Shown: positions 5,556 to 13,643, counted from the first letter of the stretch. The stretch: DNA of 15,450 nt from HGM10836 sp045580645 (GCA_045580645.1 JAZNOG010000085.1:1-15450), one strand, 5' to 3'. Notes: a model not told the origin generated them from the letters alone. Made by a program: numbers and translations.

Positions 5556-6587
5556 GCAAAATTTAATGCAAAAACATGGAATCCAGCAGTATTCCAAAAA
5601 TATTTAGATAAATTACCATCTGCTAAATTAAATATGTTTGTAAAATCAGGAGTTTTAGTTGAAAATAAAAACTTGGCTTCTAGATTAAAAGATGGTGTAG
5701 GAGGAAACTACATAATCGAACCAATTAAAGGAAATTTAGATGGAAAAGTAATAAACTATGACGGAAAAACTGACATAGAAGCTACATCAAGAAAAACATT
5801 CGAACAAGGAAAAATAGTTTGTGGTCGTGCTAAAGCATGGACAGAAGCAGATTTCACTACTGATATATCAGGAGCTGAGTTCTTACCACAAAATGCTATG
5901 GCAGGAGAAGTAAAAGAATATTTTGAAGGTGTAGACCAAGACGATATACTTGCAATATTAAAAGGTATATATGCTATGGCTGATGAAGCTGGTGTAGCTT
6001 TTGCTGATAAACATACACTTGATGTTTCAGCAGTAGGAAATGGTTCTGTTGGAGCAGGAACATTAAATAAAGCTATAACAAAAGCTAGTGGAGATAGAAA
6101 AGGAATATTTAACTTAGCTATCATGCACTCAGATGTTGCAACTGAATTAGAAACATTACAATTAATCGCTTACTTAACATATACTGATGCTAATGGAATC
6201 CAAAGAGATTTAGAAATTGGTACATGGAATGGAAGAATGGTTGTTGTTGATGATGATTGTCCAGTTGAAGAAGGAAAATATGTTACATATGTTTTAGGAA
6301 AAGGATTCATAGAATATGCTGATTGTGGAGCTAAAGTTCCAAATGAAATGGCAAGAGACCCTAAAACAAATGGTGGAGAAGACACATTATATGTAAGACA
6401 AAGAAAATTATATGCACCAAAATATATTTCTTTCACAAAGAAAAGTATGGCTTCATTAAGCCCAACAGCTGAAGAATTAGCTAAAGGAGAAAACTGGGAA
6501 ATAGTAAATGATGGAAATGAAGAATCAAAAACATATGTTAATGATAAATTCATACCATTAACAAGAATAATATCAAAAGTAAACTAG
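5553..6587 (+). CDS. major capsid protein (AGG start)
   Basis: Major capsid (coat) protein forming the icosahedral shell, probably with an HK97-type fold. From AGG 5553 it has 344 residues, a usual size. The N-terminus after the start is AKFNAKTWNPAVFQKYLDKL, the kind of sequence seen at coat protein N-termini. Further on are GNYIIEPIKGNLDG, an acidic loop region, AIMHSDVATELETLQLIAYL (helical P-domain-like), a VVDDDCPVEEG stretch near residues 228-238, and a C-terminal domain with APKYISFTKK. Position after the scaffold and before the connector genes fits. Because this must be the most abundant phage protein, an AGG start would have to be used efficiently. A start at ATG 5634 would remove 27 residues and has no ribosome binding site. 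Confidence 0.9.
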   Translation, partial: RAKFNAKTWNPAVFQKYLDKLPSAKLNMFVKSGVLVENKNLASRLKDGVGGNYIIEPIKGNLDGKVINYDGKTDIEATSRKTFEQGKIVCGRAKAWTEADFTTDISGAEFLPQNAMAGEVKEYFEGVDQDDILAILKGIYAMADEAGVAFADKHTLDVSAVGNGSVGAGTLNKAITKASGDRKGIFNLAIMHSDVATELETLQLIAYLTYTDANGIQRDLEIGTWNGRMVVVDDDCPVEEGKYVTYVLGKGFIEYADCGAKVPNEMARDPKTNGGEDTLYVRQRKLYAPKYISFTKKSMASLSPTAEELAKGENWEIVNDGNEESKTYVNDKFIPLTRIISKVN

Positions 6588-6607
6588 AATAGATTAAGGA
6601 GGATATA

Positions 6608-6982
6608 ATGGAAAAGAATGCACAACTAACCAAGTTAAAAGGTAAAATCCCATTTGATGCAGATAAATTCATATCTAAAGAAGTATATGAGAATATGTTA
6701 TCAAATCTATTAGAGGATAGTAAGAATATTGCATTAAGTACATTATATCCTTTCTTAGATGATTTTGAAGGAATAGAACTACCTAAAAAATATGATAATT
6801 GGCTTATTAGAGCTAGTGTGGAACTTAATAAGTGGCAAGGTAACACAGGTGTTAAATCTTATTCAGAAGCAAACTTGAATTGGAGCAGAGATAATGATGG
6901 TCCTTTATCTAATAGCTTAATGGATGAGTTAGAACCACCAAGTGTTGGTATTCCTAAGAGGAGGGAGAGCATTGATAATTAA
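6608..6982 (+). CDS. head-tail connector protein, gp6/adaptor-like
   Basis: Likely the connector (adaptor) protein that forms a ring under the portal. It has 124 residues and is largely helical, with paired helices around residues 20-80 (SKEVYENMLSNLL, WLIRASVELNKWQ) as in the gp6-like/gp15-like adaptor families. The first gene after the major capsid gene is the normal place. ATG 6608 has AAGGAGG 5 bases upstream. The C-terminal 11 bases overlap the next gene, whose ribosome binding site lies inside this gene. The family call rests on size, helicity and position. Confidence 0.7.
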   Translation: MEKNAQLTKLKGKIPFDADKFISKEVYENMLSNLLEDSKNIALSTLYPFLDDFEGIELPKKYDNWLIRASVELNKWQGNTGVKSYSEANLNWSRDNDGPLSNSLMDELEPPSVGIPKRRESIDN

Positions 6983-7343
6983 TGATATTTTCTCAGATTG
7001 GAACAAAGTTTGTTATATTGCAACTTTAGATAAGACCATAGAAGATGAATATGGAAATGATGTTAATTTTTATAACATACCAAAACGTTATGAATTTAAT
7101 ATACAACCTGCATCGGGAAGCTCAGATATAGCTTTATATGGAGAAAAAGTTTCTAAAATGTATAAGACAGTAATATCTTTAGCTGAATACTTAAATAAGT
7201 TCAAAGAGGGAGATGTTGCATACCTAGAAGGTAAAAAACCTTCTAATGAAACTAAAGGTACATATGGAAGTGGAGCTAATTATAAGATTAAAAGTGTAAG
7301 ACCTCAAAATACAATAATCCTAATATATTTTGAAAAGATATAA
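6972..7343 (+). CDS. head closure (stopper)-like protein
   Basis: Probable head closure protein that plugs the connector and joins it to the tail. From TTG 6972 the protein has 123 residues, mostly beta-rich: a repeated alternation in the centre (YEFNIQPASGSSDIALYG) and a hydrophobic strand at the end (TIILIYFEKI). GGAGGG at 6960-6965 lies 6 bases upstream, deciding the start: the frame remains open farther upstream but has no ribosome binding site there. This is a conventional TTG start. It overlaps the preceding gene by 11 bases. The function is inferred from gene order and small beta-rich character; there is no diagnostic motif. Confidence 0.6.
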   Translation: MIINDIFSDWNKVCYIATLDKTIEDEYGNDVNFYNIPKRYEFNIQPASGSSDIALYGEKVSKMYKTVISLAEYLNKFKEGDVAYLEGKKPSNETKGTYGSGANYKIKSVRPQNTIILIYFEKI

Positions 7344-7365
7344 AAATAAATAGGGAGGTAGACAA

Positions 7366-7533
7366 ATGACAGCAAAAGTTATAAGAAACTTTCAAACTAT
7401 CTCTTTAAGACCACAAAATGATATAGAAAAAATGATAATAGAAAATATTAGAGCTTTAATAATTAGTGGTAAAGAACCTATAATAAATTTTGAAGGCGAT
7501 GACATGGTTATCGAAGTAAAATCTAAGAAATAG
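7366..7533 (+). CDS. small phage protein of unknown function (55 aa)
   Basis: A 55-residue ORF from ATG 7366 with GGGAGG upstream, ending in TAG at 7531. The sequence begins MTAKVIRNFQTISL and ends in a basic VIEVKSKK; it looks like a small two-strand/one-helix protein. It lies between the head closure and gp10-like genes, where many phages carry short accessory head or tail proteins. I do not recognise the family. The strong ribosome binding site and tight packing (7 bases to the next ribosome binding site region) support it as real. Confidence 0.65.
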   Translation: MTAKVIRNFQTISLRPQNDIEKMIIENIRALIISGKEPIINFEGDDMVIEVKSKK

Positions 7534-7542
7534 GAGGAAGTT

Positions 7543-7695
7543 ATGAAAGTAGAGAAAAACGGAATAGTAAAAGATGTAGACAATAACATTGTTGCTGATT
7601 ATGTTTCGGCAGGATGGAAAGTCTACGGAGAAGCTAAAAAAGAACTTAAACCTAAAAAAGTAGAAATAAAGGAAAAAGAAGTAGATGGCGAATAA
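7543..7695 (+). CDS. small phage protein of unknown function (50 aa)
   Basis: A 50-residue ORF from ATG 7543 with AGGAGG 4-5 bases upstream. It starts MKVEKNGIVKDVDN, has a compact middle (ADYVSAGWKVYGE) and ends in a Lys/Glu-rich tail. The central pattern resembles short phage proteins annotated with a mu gp38-like or SAP-type fold, but I cannot confirm that. The end overlaps the next gene by 11 bases, indicating translational coupling. Confidence 0.65.
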   Translation: MKVEKNGIVKDVDNNIVADYVSAGWKVYGEAKKELKPKKVEIKEKEVDGE

Positions 7696-8209
7696 ATTTA
7701 GCTTTGAATTTAATTTATCACATAAAAGTATTGCTAATTTAATTGATAATTTTAAAGAGTACCAAAAGGAGCTAGAAAATTCAAAAAAATATATACTAGA
7801 TGCTTTAGCTAGATATACTCAAGAAAGAGTTAAATATCATATTAGAGAAACTGTAGGAAATGGAGAATACGTATCAACAAATACATTGTTAGAGAGTATT
7901 CTAATAAGTCCAATAATAGGAGACATGGTTAGTGTTTATACAAACTTAGCTTATGCAAAGTTTGTTGAATTTGGAACAGGAGTAACTGCAAAGAAAAATC
8001 CTCATCCAAGCTCAAGTGAATTTGGATGGAGCTACGATAAAAATAAACACGGAGATATGGGATGGGTATATAAAGCGAGTGATGGTAATTTTTATTGGAC
8101 TCAAGGAGAAGAGGCTCATCAATTTATGTATAGAGCATATCAAGATTTAAAAGAAAACTATATGATTATAACAAAACAAGTTCTTAAAGAAAGGGGAATC
8201 ATCAAATGA
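7685..8209 (+). CDS. HK97 gp10-like head-tail joining protein
   Basis: HK97 gp10-like family protein at the head-tail interface (neck or tail completion). It has 174 residues. The motif LAYAKFVEFGTGVTAKKNPHP near residues 87-107 is the signature of this family (tyrosine-alanine, Phe-Val-Glu-Phe-Gly-Thr-Gly). An N-terminal long helix and a C-terminal helix (QFMYRAYQDLKENY) complete the fold. ATG 7685 lies inside the end of the preceding small ORF, and the stop overlaps the next ATG in an ATGA. Gene order (connector, closure, gp10-like, terminator, tail tube) is standard for siphophages. Confidence 0.85.
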   Translation: MANKFSFEFNLSHKSIANLIDNFKEYQKELENSKKYILDALARYTQERVKYHIRETVGNGEYVSTNTLLESILISPIIGDMVSVYTNLAYAKFVEFGTGVTAKKNPHPSSSEFGWSYDKNKHGDMGWVYKASDGNFYWTQGEEAHQFMYRAYQDLKENYMIITKQVLKERGIIK

Positions 8210-8622
8210 ATGTAAGCTTATTAGATAGAGTTTATAAAGACATAAAAGAATATGTTGAATTAAAAACAGATTATTCTCCTAGAGTAAGAAAAAAGGCTTT
8301 AAAACAATCTGATAAATTCCCTTTAATAGTGGTTACTGAAGATGATAATGTAAGTGAAATAGAAGATACAAAATTTATTGAGTCTACTGATAAAATATAT
8401 TTTTCTGTAAATATATATGCACAAGATAAAGCAGTAGGAAACACTACTATATCAAATGTAAATATAGCAAGAGAATTAATGAGTTTGGTGGATGATGTTA
8501 TGAGAAAATATAGAATGAAAAGAACTTCTTGTAGACCAACTCCAAATTTAGATGATTCAATATACAGAATAACAATGAAATATACTAAAAAAGTTATTAC
8601 AAATAAAAATATTTTAATATAG
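8206..8622 (+). CDS. tail terminator / minor tail protein
   Basis: Likely tail terminator protein that caps the tail tube and joins it to the head. It has 138 residues with an alpha/beta pattern: N-terminal helix (SLLDRVYKDIKEYVE), a strand region (FPLIVVTEDDN, KIYFSVNIYAQ), a long helix (NVNIARELMSLVDDVMRKY) and a closing strand (SIYRITMKYTKKV). This helix-strand-helix-strand layout fits the terminator family, and its place just before the tail tube gene is typical. ATG 8206 follows AAGGGG; it overlaps the preceding stop by 4 bases. The last base of its stop codon overlaps the ribosome binding site of the AGG-start tail tube gene, which lies in the same frame. Confidence 0.7.
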   Translation: MNVSLLDRVYKDIKEYVELKTDYSPRVRKKALKQSDKFPLIVVTEDDNVSEIEDTKFIESTDKIYFSVNIYAQDKAVGNTTISNVNIARELMSLVDDVMRKYRMKRTSCRPTPNLDDSIYRITMKYTKKVITNKNILI

Positions 8623-8637
8623 GAGGAATTTAAAAGG
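8622..8637 (+). promoter_or_regulatory. ribosome binding site with AGG start codon (tail tube)
   Basis: GGAGG at 8622-8626, an 8-base spacer, then AGG at 8635-8637. The upstream gene ends in the same frame at TAG 8620-8622, so only GAG, GAA, TTT and AAA stand before AGG. The next possible conventional start is TTG 8695, 20 codons later, with no ribosome binding site. Confidence 0.9.
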
Positions 8638-9342
8638 AATTATTTAGTAAAAGATATACCAGATAATAGAGCAATATCAGATATAGCATCTGCATTGTTC
8701 ATAAAAAGAGGTGGAGAGTCTAAATATCATTTATGGCTACCATTAACAAATATCCCTGCAACAGGTTCAGCTCCTGATACAATAGATACAACAGTAACTA
8801 CTGCAAGAGTTAAAACTGCAACAGCAGGAAGAAAAGACCCAGGTCAAAAAGAGTGTACATATATGGCACACAGAGATAATTTTGAAATATTAAGAAAAGA
8901 TTATAAGAAAACATTAGATTTCTTACAAGTAAATCCAGATGGAACAGGACATAAATTCCAAGGTATAGTAGATACATACCAAGACGAAGTTTCTGTTGGT
9001 GGAAACTTAACAGGTAAAGCTGTTATAACTGTAACAAAATCTGATGAATTACCAATAATAAATGTTGTTGATTTAATTCAAGAAACAGTAACATTTGTAT
9101 CTGCAATAGATGCAGTAGTAAAAATATCAGGAACTGGAACAGAAAAATTAAATGTTGAAACAGACCCTGCTGATGCAACAGTAACAGCTGTATCTGATAC
9201 AGAAGGTGTTGCAACAGTTGCTGTTGAAGCTGGTGTAGCAACAATAACTGGTGTTAAAGCTGGAAGTGCAATTATAAAGATAACTGCAAAGAAAACAGAT
9301 TGTGCCGATGGTGTAACACACGTTTTAGTAATAGTTGAATAG
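8635..9342 (+). CDS. major tail (tube) protein with C-terminal Ig-like domain (AGG start)
   Basis: Major tail protein, the subunit of the tail tube. From AGG 8635 it has 235 residues. Residues 1-150 are the beta-rich tube domain (NYLVKDIPDNRAISDIASAL at the start, then LWLPLTNIPATG, the typical region DFLQVNPDGTGHKFQGIVDTYQ, and a closing LTGKAVITVT). Residues about 155-235 are a BIG2-like Ig domain: GTGTEKLNVETDPADATV, then GVATVAVEAGVATITGVKAGSAIIKITA, which is the usual bacterial Ig-like repeat pattern; such appendages decorate tail tubes in many siphophages. The gene lies between the tail terminator and tail chaperone genes and is followed by a terminator. The 20 residues between AGG and TTG 8695 look coding. 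Confidence 0.88.
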   Translation, partial: RNYLVKDIPDNRAISDIASALFIKRGGESKYHLWLPLTNIPATGSAPDTIDTTVTTARVKTATAGRKDPGQKECTYMAHRDNFEILRKDYKKTLDFLQVNPDGTGHKFQGIVDTYQDEVSVGGNLTGKAVITVTKSDELPIINVVDLIQETVTFVSAIDAVVKISGTGTEKLNVETDPADATVTAVSDTEGVATVAVEAGVATITGVKAGSAIIKITAKKTDCADGVTHVLVIVE

Positions 9343-9367
9343 TCTCGTATTTATGCGAGACTTTCTT
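9341..9367 (+). terminator. intrinsic terminator after tail tube gene
   Basis: AGTCTCGTA (9341-9349) pairs with TGCGAGACT (9354-9362), 9 pairs including one T.G, across a TTTA loop, then TTCTT. It begins within the stop codon of the tail tube gene. A partial terminator here would make more tail tube transcript than tape measure transcript, as expected from their copy numbers. The interrupted T-tract suggests incomplete termination. Confidence 0.7.
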
Positions 9368-9436
9368 AAAAACAAATTAATGTATTAAGTACATAATTTG
9401 ATAGAAAAAATCAAATATAAAAGGAGAAATTATATT

Positions 9437-9883
9437 ATGAAAAAAACAATAAATCTAGGAAACAAAGAATTTGAAATAGAGATAAATTTTAAATTATCAT
9501 ATGATTTAACAAAATTTAGAAACAAACTATCTTATGGAGTGGATTTTGATGATGCTGATAAAAAAGTAATTGAAGAAGTTGCGAAAATACAATTAGAAGC
9601 TTCAATGGGAAAAGAACCAGATATGTCATTATTAAGTCCAGAGACTATTAAATATTTAAATAAAAAGTCAAATCAAAGAGATGAAATCTTTACTTATGAA
9701 GAGTTAATAGAAATTGGAAGAATATTGACTAAATTAGAGAAAAACGAAGAAGTTGAAGAATTATTTGATAAAGAAGTATCACAAAATGGTTACGATGAAT
9801 TGTTAGCAAAATTATCAATGGCTATAACAATGGTTTTTATGAATGCGAACGATACCTCAGACCAAAAAGAAGAAGTGAAATAG
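9437..9883 (+). CDS. tail assembly chaperone, gpG-like
   Basis: Tail assembly chaperone, equivalent in position to lambda gpG. It has 148 residues from ATG 9437, which has AAGGAG 10 bases upstream; an in-frame TTG at 9398 has no ribosome binding site. The protein starts MKKTINLGNKEFEIEINFKL, then is mostly helical and ends DTSDQKEEVK. It stands between the tail tube and tape measure genes. A second open frame, shifted by -1, begins at 9799 inside this gene and continues to 10293 without any start codon, the classic arrangement for a G/GT frameshift. A 69-base gap follows the upstream terminator. Confidence 0.85.
   Translation: MKKTINLGNKEFEIEINFKLSYDLTKFRNKLSYGVDFDDADKKVIEEVAKIQLEASMGKEPDMSLLSPETIKYLNKKSNQRDEIFTYEELIEIGRILTKLEKNEEVEELFDKEVSQNGYDELLAKLSMAITMVFMNANDTSDQKEEVK
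9862..9869 (+). promoter_or_regulatory. candidate -1 frameshift site in tail chaperone gene
   Basis: CCAAAAAG at 9862-9869 (zero frame CAA AAA GAA) is the most slippery sequence in the overlap of the two frames (9799-9880). Slipping back by one gives CCA AAA AGA and continues in the T frame. The A-site Lys tRNA re-pairs perfectly on AAA; the P-site Gln tRNA does not, so this is not a canonical heptamer. GTTTTT at 9833 is a weaker alternative. Confidence 0.4.
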
Positions 9884-10293
9884 AAGATAAGGGGAATCAA
9901 AGTAGCATATTAATACGAACCACACAAGAATTATTAGATAGTTTTTATGATGAAATGCTACCATATGCACTACAATGTGGTATGACAGCAGATGAATTTT
10001 GGAATAGAGAGCCACGATTGTTTAGTAGTTATATCAAGAAACACGAATTAGAACTTGATGAGATAAACTATCAATCGTGGCTTATTGGTTTATATACATA
10101 TAAAGCAGTAGGAACAGCACTTGGAGATGTTTTTTCCTCTAAAAGTAGTATAGAGAATACATACTTCGGAAAACCATTAGAAGAGTTAAACAGTAATTAC
10201 ATAGAAAAACACGAAAATGAAAAGAACAATAAAGATAAGAATTACAGGGCAAATGTAAATTACTGGGCTAAATTTGGAAAGAAAGGAGTATGA
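9862..10293 (+). CDS. tail assembly chaperone, T-domain (frameshift product)
   Basis: The second half of the tail chaperone pair, equivalent in position to the T part of lambda gpGT, which binds the tape measure during tail assembly. The frame is open from just after TGA 9796-9798 to TGA 10291. It has no ATG, GTG, TTG or AGG near its beginning; the first ATG is 9955, inside helical coding sequence (DEMLPYALQCGMTADEFW). The T domain starts around SILIRTTQELLDSFYDEML. Therefore it is probably made only as a G-T fusion by -1 frameshifting. AAGGGG at 9889-9894 resembles a ribosome binding site but is followed by AGT AGC, so independent initiation would need a very unusual codon. The stop lies 7 bases before the AGG of the tape measure gene. 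Confidence 0.7.
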   Translation, partial: PKRRSEIEDKGNQSSILIRTTQELLDSFYDEMLPYALQCGMTADEFWNREPRLFSSYIKKHELELDEINYQSWLIGLYTYKAVGTALGDVFSSKSSIENTYFGKPLEELNSNYIEKHENEKNNKDKNYRANVNYWAKFGKKGV

Positions 10294-10303
10294 AAAAAGT
10301 AGG
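10282..10303 (+). promoter_or_regulatory. ribosome binding site with AGG start codon (tape measure)
   Basis: AAAGGAG at 10282-10288 stands 12 bases before AGG at 10301-10303, a longer spacing than at the other AGG starts. The ATG at 10290 is in another frame and stops after nine codons. TTG 10274 is in frame but precedes the Shine-Dalgarno and has none of its own. After AGG the sequence reads DNEQLDIKL, a normal tape measure N-terminus. This is the least certain of the seven AGG starts because the frame is open further upstream. Confidence 0.65.
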
Positions 10304-13300
10304 GATAACGAACAATTAGATATTAAATTGAGGGCAACACTCTCACAAGCAGTAGAAGAGTTTAATAGAATAACTAAATCAGCAAAAGGCTTTGATGGAG
10401 TAATAACTAGCATTATTACTAAGGTTGATAAGTTAGGTAATGTAAAAAAAATAGCAACAATGGTTCAGGATACAGCTTCACAAGTTAATAAATTGCAAGT
10501 AACTATGGATGATGCTGGAAATAAGATAGGGCAAAGTTTTACCCAAACAATGAAGACAGGTAAAGGACTAAAAGGAACATTATCTTCTATGTTTAATGCA
10601 AACAAGTTGTATTTGTATTGGAACTTAACAAAAAGATTAAGAACATCAATAGCAAGTGTATATAATTCAGCAGTAGATTATATTGAGACTCAAAATAAAT
10701 TTAATATGTCTATGGGAAGTGCAAAACCACAAGCTACAAGATTTATTAATGAAATGTCTGAAGCAATAGGCATAGCAAAAGTTGAATTAATGGAATACCA
10801 ATCTACATATAAAAACATTTTGTCAGGTTTAGGAAACTTCACAGATATACAATCTGAAAGAATATCTGAGAGTCTTGTAAAAATGGCATTAGATTATTCT
10901 TCTATCTTTAATGTCGGTCAATCTAATGCTATGAATAAATTTCAATCTGCGTTAGTAGGAAGTATTAGACCTATAAGAAGTGATTCAGGTTATGATGTAT
11001 CTGATACAACGATAGGTGCAAAAGCAAAACAATTAGGAATTGATAGGTCTGTAAACCAACTAAATCAGATGGAAAAAAGAATGTTAAGAATAATAGTTCT
11101 TATGGACCAATTGAAGAGAACTGGTGCTATGGGCGATTTAGCTCGTACAATAGAACAACCAGCAAATCAAATGAAAGTTTTAAAAGCACAAATCCAAGAA
11201 GTTGGAATATGGATTGGAAATGTGTTTATGGGAACAGTAGGAAAAGTTTTACCATATATAAATGCTTTTACAATGGTTATAAAAGAACTAATAAAAATGT
11301 TAGCAATATTTACTGGATATAAAGGAGACAATAGTAGTTTATCTGATGTTTTTGAAACAGTTGAAGATAGCTCTAGTGGAATTTCTGGAAATCTAGGAAG
11401 TGCTAGCAAAAAAGCTAAAGAATTAAAAAAAGCATTAATGGGATTTGATGTTTTAAATGTTATAAATACACCAACAGAAAGCAAAGGTTCTGGTGGTGGT
11501 AGTGGATTAGGAAAAATAGACCCTGAAATATTAAATGCACTTGGTAACTATGACAGTATGATGGAAAATGTAAGGATGAAAGCTACTGAAATTAGAGATA
11601 GAATAATGGATTGGCTAGGGTATACAAAAGTAATAGACCCTTTAACTGGAGAAATTTCTTGGAAATTAAAAGAAGGATATCAGAACATTGAAAAAATTGG
11701 AGATGCATTAAAAGTAATTGGTGGAACAATACTTTTTGCTAAAGGAGTAAAAATCATAACATCAATAGTTTCATTATTTAAAAAGTTAATGGGAACAAAA
11801 ATTGTTGTATGGGCGATTAATTTAGGAAAAGCTTTAAAAGGAGTTGCAACAGGTAGTGTGGCTTCAAAAAGTGCTTTATCATTTTTATTAGCTCCATTAG
11901 GAAAGATTGTAACTATTGCAGGAAAAGTTGTTTCAGTTGTTGGAGGTTTAGTATTAACTTTTAAGGGTGCTAAAGATATTACTGAGGAATATAATAAAAT
12001 TTTAGAAGGTCAAGCAACAAATCAATGGAATGTAGCAAAAGGTATGGGAGAAATGGTTGCTGGAGGAGCTTTGATAGGAAGTGTATTTGGTGGCTGGGGT
12101 GTTTTAATTGGTGGAATAGTAGGAGCTTTAGCAGGATTGGTTGTAAACATACAAAAATCTAATGAAGTTCTAGATGAAATAGCGAGAAATCAAATATTTG
12201 GAACACTATCAATTTCTACACAATCTTGGATAGACCAGTTAGAAAGATTAGATGGATTAGAAACAAATACAATTGTAGAAGATTTAAAGTCAAAAATAGG
12301 AACATTATCAGATGAATTTGATGTAGCATCTGCAAAAGTTGAAGGTTATGGCATCAGATTTGGAGTAATGGGAGAAAGACTTAAGAATGAAGATGTAAAG
12401 AACATAAAAGAGGCTATTAGTGATATGTGTATATCTACTACTTCTATGATTGATTCTAATACAGATGCACAAATAGCATTATGGTCTAATACATATAAAA
12501 CAATAGGAACTGTCACAAAAGAAGAACAAGCTAATTGGCTAAAAACTATCAAAGAATATGGAAAAAATCAAAAGAAAGAAATAACAACAGCACAAAATAA
12601 TATAACTAAGACATATAACAATGCAATAAAAACAAGAGGATATTTAACAGATGAAGAATATGAATATATTCAAGAACAATTACAAAAAATACGACAATTA
12701 ACACAAAAAAATATGTCTCAATCAAATACAGATATGCTTTATTTAAAAAATCAATTTATTCAAGATTCTTCTAAACTAGATGAAGACAGTTATAAAAATT
12801 TTAAAGAGGCACAAGAAACTTACAGAAAAGAACAATTAGATGCGATTTCAAAAGATTATAACACACAAGTTAATTACTTAGAAGAAATGCTTAATAGTAA
12901 AGAACTCTCACAAGAAAAATACAATGAAAAAATTGCACAATTAAATACACAAAGAACTCTTAATGAAGAGGAAGTAAATAATATTATAAAACAAGCAAAT
13001 CAAGATGTATATGATTCTTTAATTGAAAAATATGATGAAGTAAAGAATAAAAATGATGAAAATTCTAAACATATAAAAAAGGTGTTAGAAGAATTATTTG
13101 ATGATGTAGATATAGACCCTAACACATTCATAACAGAAATGAGAGAAGCTGGAAGATTGGGAAATGAAGCATTGTTGAAAAAGGTTAAAGAAAAGAAGTT
13201 AGACCCTACCGACTTATTAGGTACAAATCAATCATGGGCTAATAAAGGTTTAAATGCATCAAATGCTTTCTGGAGCAATTGGAAAACAGGTAAAGTTTCA

Positions 13301-13624
13301 GTTTCTACAACAGATGATGGAGGAGCAAAATTAAGAGTTCAACCATATTCAATGAGAGCTGATGGTGGACCAGTACCAGTCGGAGAAATGTTTATAGCAA
13401 GAGAAGCAGGACCAGAGCTTGTAGGTAGAATTGGAAATACAACAACAGTAATGAATAACCAACAAATTGTACAAGCAGTTTCTCAAGGTGTTGCACAAGC
13501 AGTAGCAGGTGTAATGGGAAACAGAGGAAACGGAGAGACAAGAATATTAATAGACGGAAGAGAAATAGCTTCAATTGTAGAAGAAAGAATATTAAGAAAT
13601 CAAAATATATATGGAACAGCATAG
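10301..13624 (+). CDS. tape measure protein (AGG start)
   Basis: Tape measure protein: sets tail length and is later ejected with the DNA. From AGG 10301 it has 1107 residues. The N-terminal 300 residues are helical (ATLSQAVEEFNRITKSAKGFDG, then the YNSAVDYIETQNKFNMSMG region typical of tape measures). A Gly/Ser-rich linker follows near residue 400. Two hydrophobic stretches at about 525-555 and 587-615 (GSVFGGWGVLIGGIVGALAG) probably insert in the host membrane. A long polar, coiled-coil-like section spans about 750-930. The C-terminus has ADGGPVPVGEMFIAREAGPE, common at the end of tape measures in low-GC phages. It is by far the largest gene. AGG also occurs inside the gene as Arg (10331, 11573). 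The 10331 AGG could itself be a start but has no ribosome binding site. Confidence 0.93.
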   Translation, partial: RDNEQLDIKLRATLSQAVEEFNRITKSAKGFDGVITSIITKVDKLGNVKKIATMVQDTASQVNKLQVTMDDAGNKIGQSFTQTMKTGKGLKGTLSSMFNANKLYLYWNLTKRLRTSIASVYNSAVDYIETQNKFNMSMGSAKPQATRFINEMSEAIGIAKVELMEYQSTYKNILSGLGNFTDIQSERISESLVKMALDYSSIFNVGQSNAMNKFQSALVGSIRPIRSDSGYDVSDTTIGAKAKQLGIDRSVNQLNQMEKRMLRIIVLMDQLKRTGAMGDLARTIEQPANQMKVLKAQIQEVGIWIGNVFMGTVGKVLPYINAFTMVIKELIKMLAIFTGYKGDNSSLSDVFETVEDSSSGISGNLGSASKKAKELKKALMGFDVLNVINTPTESKGSGGGSGLGKIDPEILNALGNYDSMMENVRMKATEIRDRIMDWLGYTKVIDPLTGEISWKLKEGYQNIEKIGDALKVIGGTILFAKGVKIITSIVSLFKKLMGTKIVVWAINLGKALKGVATGSVASKSALSFLLAPLGKIVTIAGKVVSVVGGLVLTFKGAKDITEEYNKILEGQATNQWNVAKGMGEMVAGGALIGSVFGGWGVLIGGIVGALAGLVVNIQKSNEVLDEIARNQIFGTLSISTQSWIDQLERLDGLETNTIVEDLKSKIGTLSDEFDVASAKVEGYGIRFGVMGERLKNEDVKNIKEAISDMCISTTSMIDSNTDAQIALWSNTYKTIGTVTKEEQANWLKTIKEYGKNQKKEITTAQNNITKTYNNAIKTRGYLTDEEYEYIQEQLQKIRQLTQKNMSQSNTDMLYLKNQFIQDSSKLDEDSYKNFKEAQETYRKEQLDAISKDYNTQVNYLEEMLNSKELSQEKYNEKIAQLNTQRTLNEEEVNNIIKQANQDVYDSLIEKYDEVKNKNDENSKHIKKVLEELFDDVDIDPNTFITEMREAGRLGNEALLKKVKEKKLDPTDLLGTNQSWANKGLNASNAFWSNWKTGKVSVSTTDDGGAKLRVQPYSMRADGGPVPVGEMFIAREAGPELVGRIGNTTTVMNNQQIVQAVSQGVAQAVAGVMGNRGNGETRILIDGREIASIVEERILRNQNIYGTA

Positions 13625-13625
13625 G

Positions 13626-13643
13626 AAGGAGGAACTATAAAGG
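13626..13643 (+). promoter_or_regulatory. ribosome binding site with AGG start codon (small tail protein)
   Basis: AAGGAGG at 13626-13632, an 8-base spacer, then AGG at 13641-13643. The in-frame codon directly before AGG is TAA (13638-13640), so translation of this frame cannot start earlier. No ATG, GTG or TTG occurs until ATG 13686, 15 codons later and without a ribosome binding site. Confidence 0.9.

Noticed and set aside
9398..9400. TTG 9398 as start of the gpG-like chaperone
   Set aside because: ATG 9437 in the same frame has AAGGAG upstream; the TTG has none.
10274..10276. TTG 10274 as start of the tape measure
   Set aside because: It lies upstream of the Shine-Dalgarno AAAGGAG and has none of its own, and the added residues ERKEYEKS are not like a tape measure N-terminus. 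Less certain than for the other genes.
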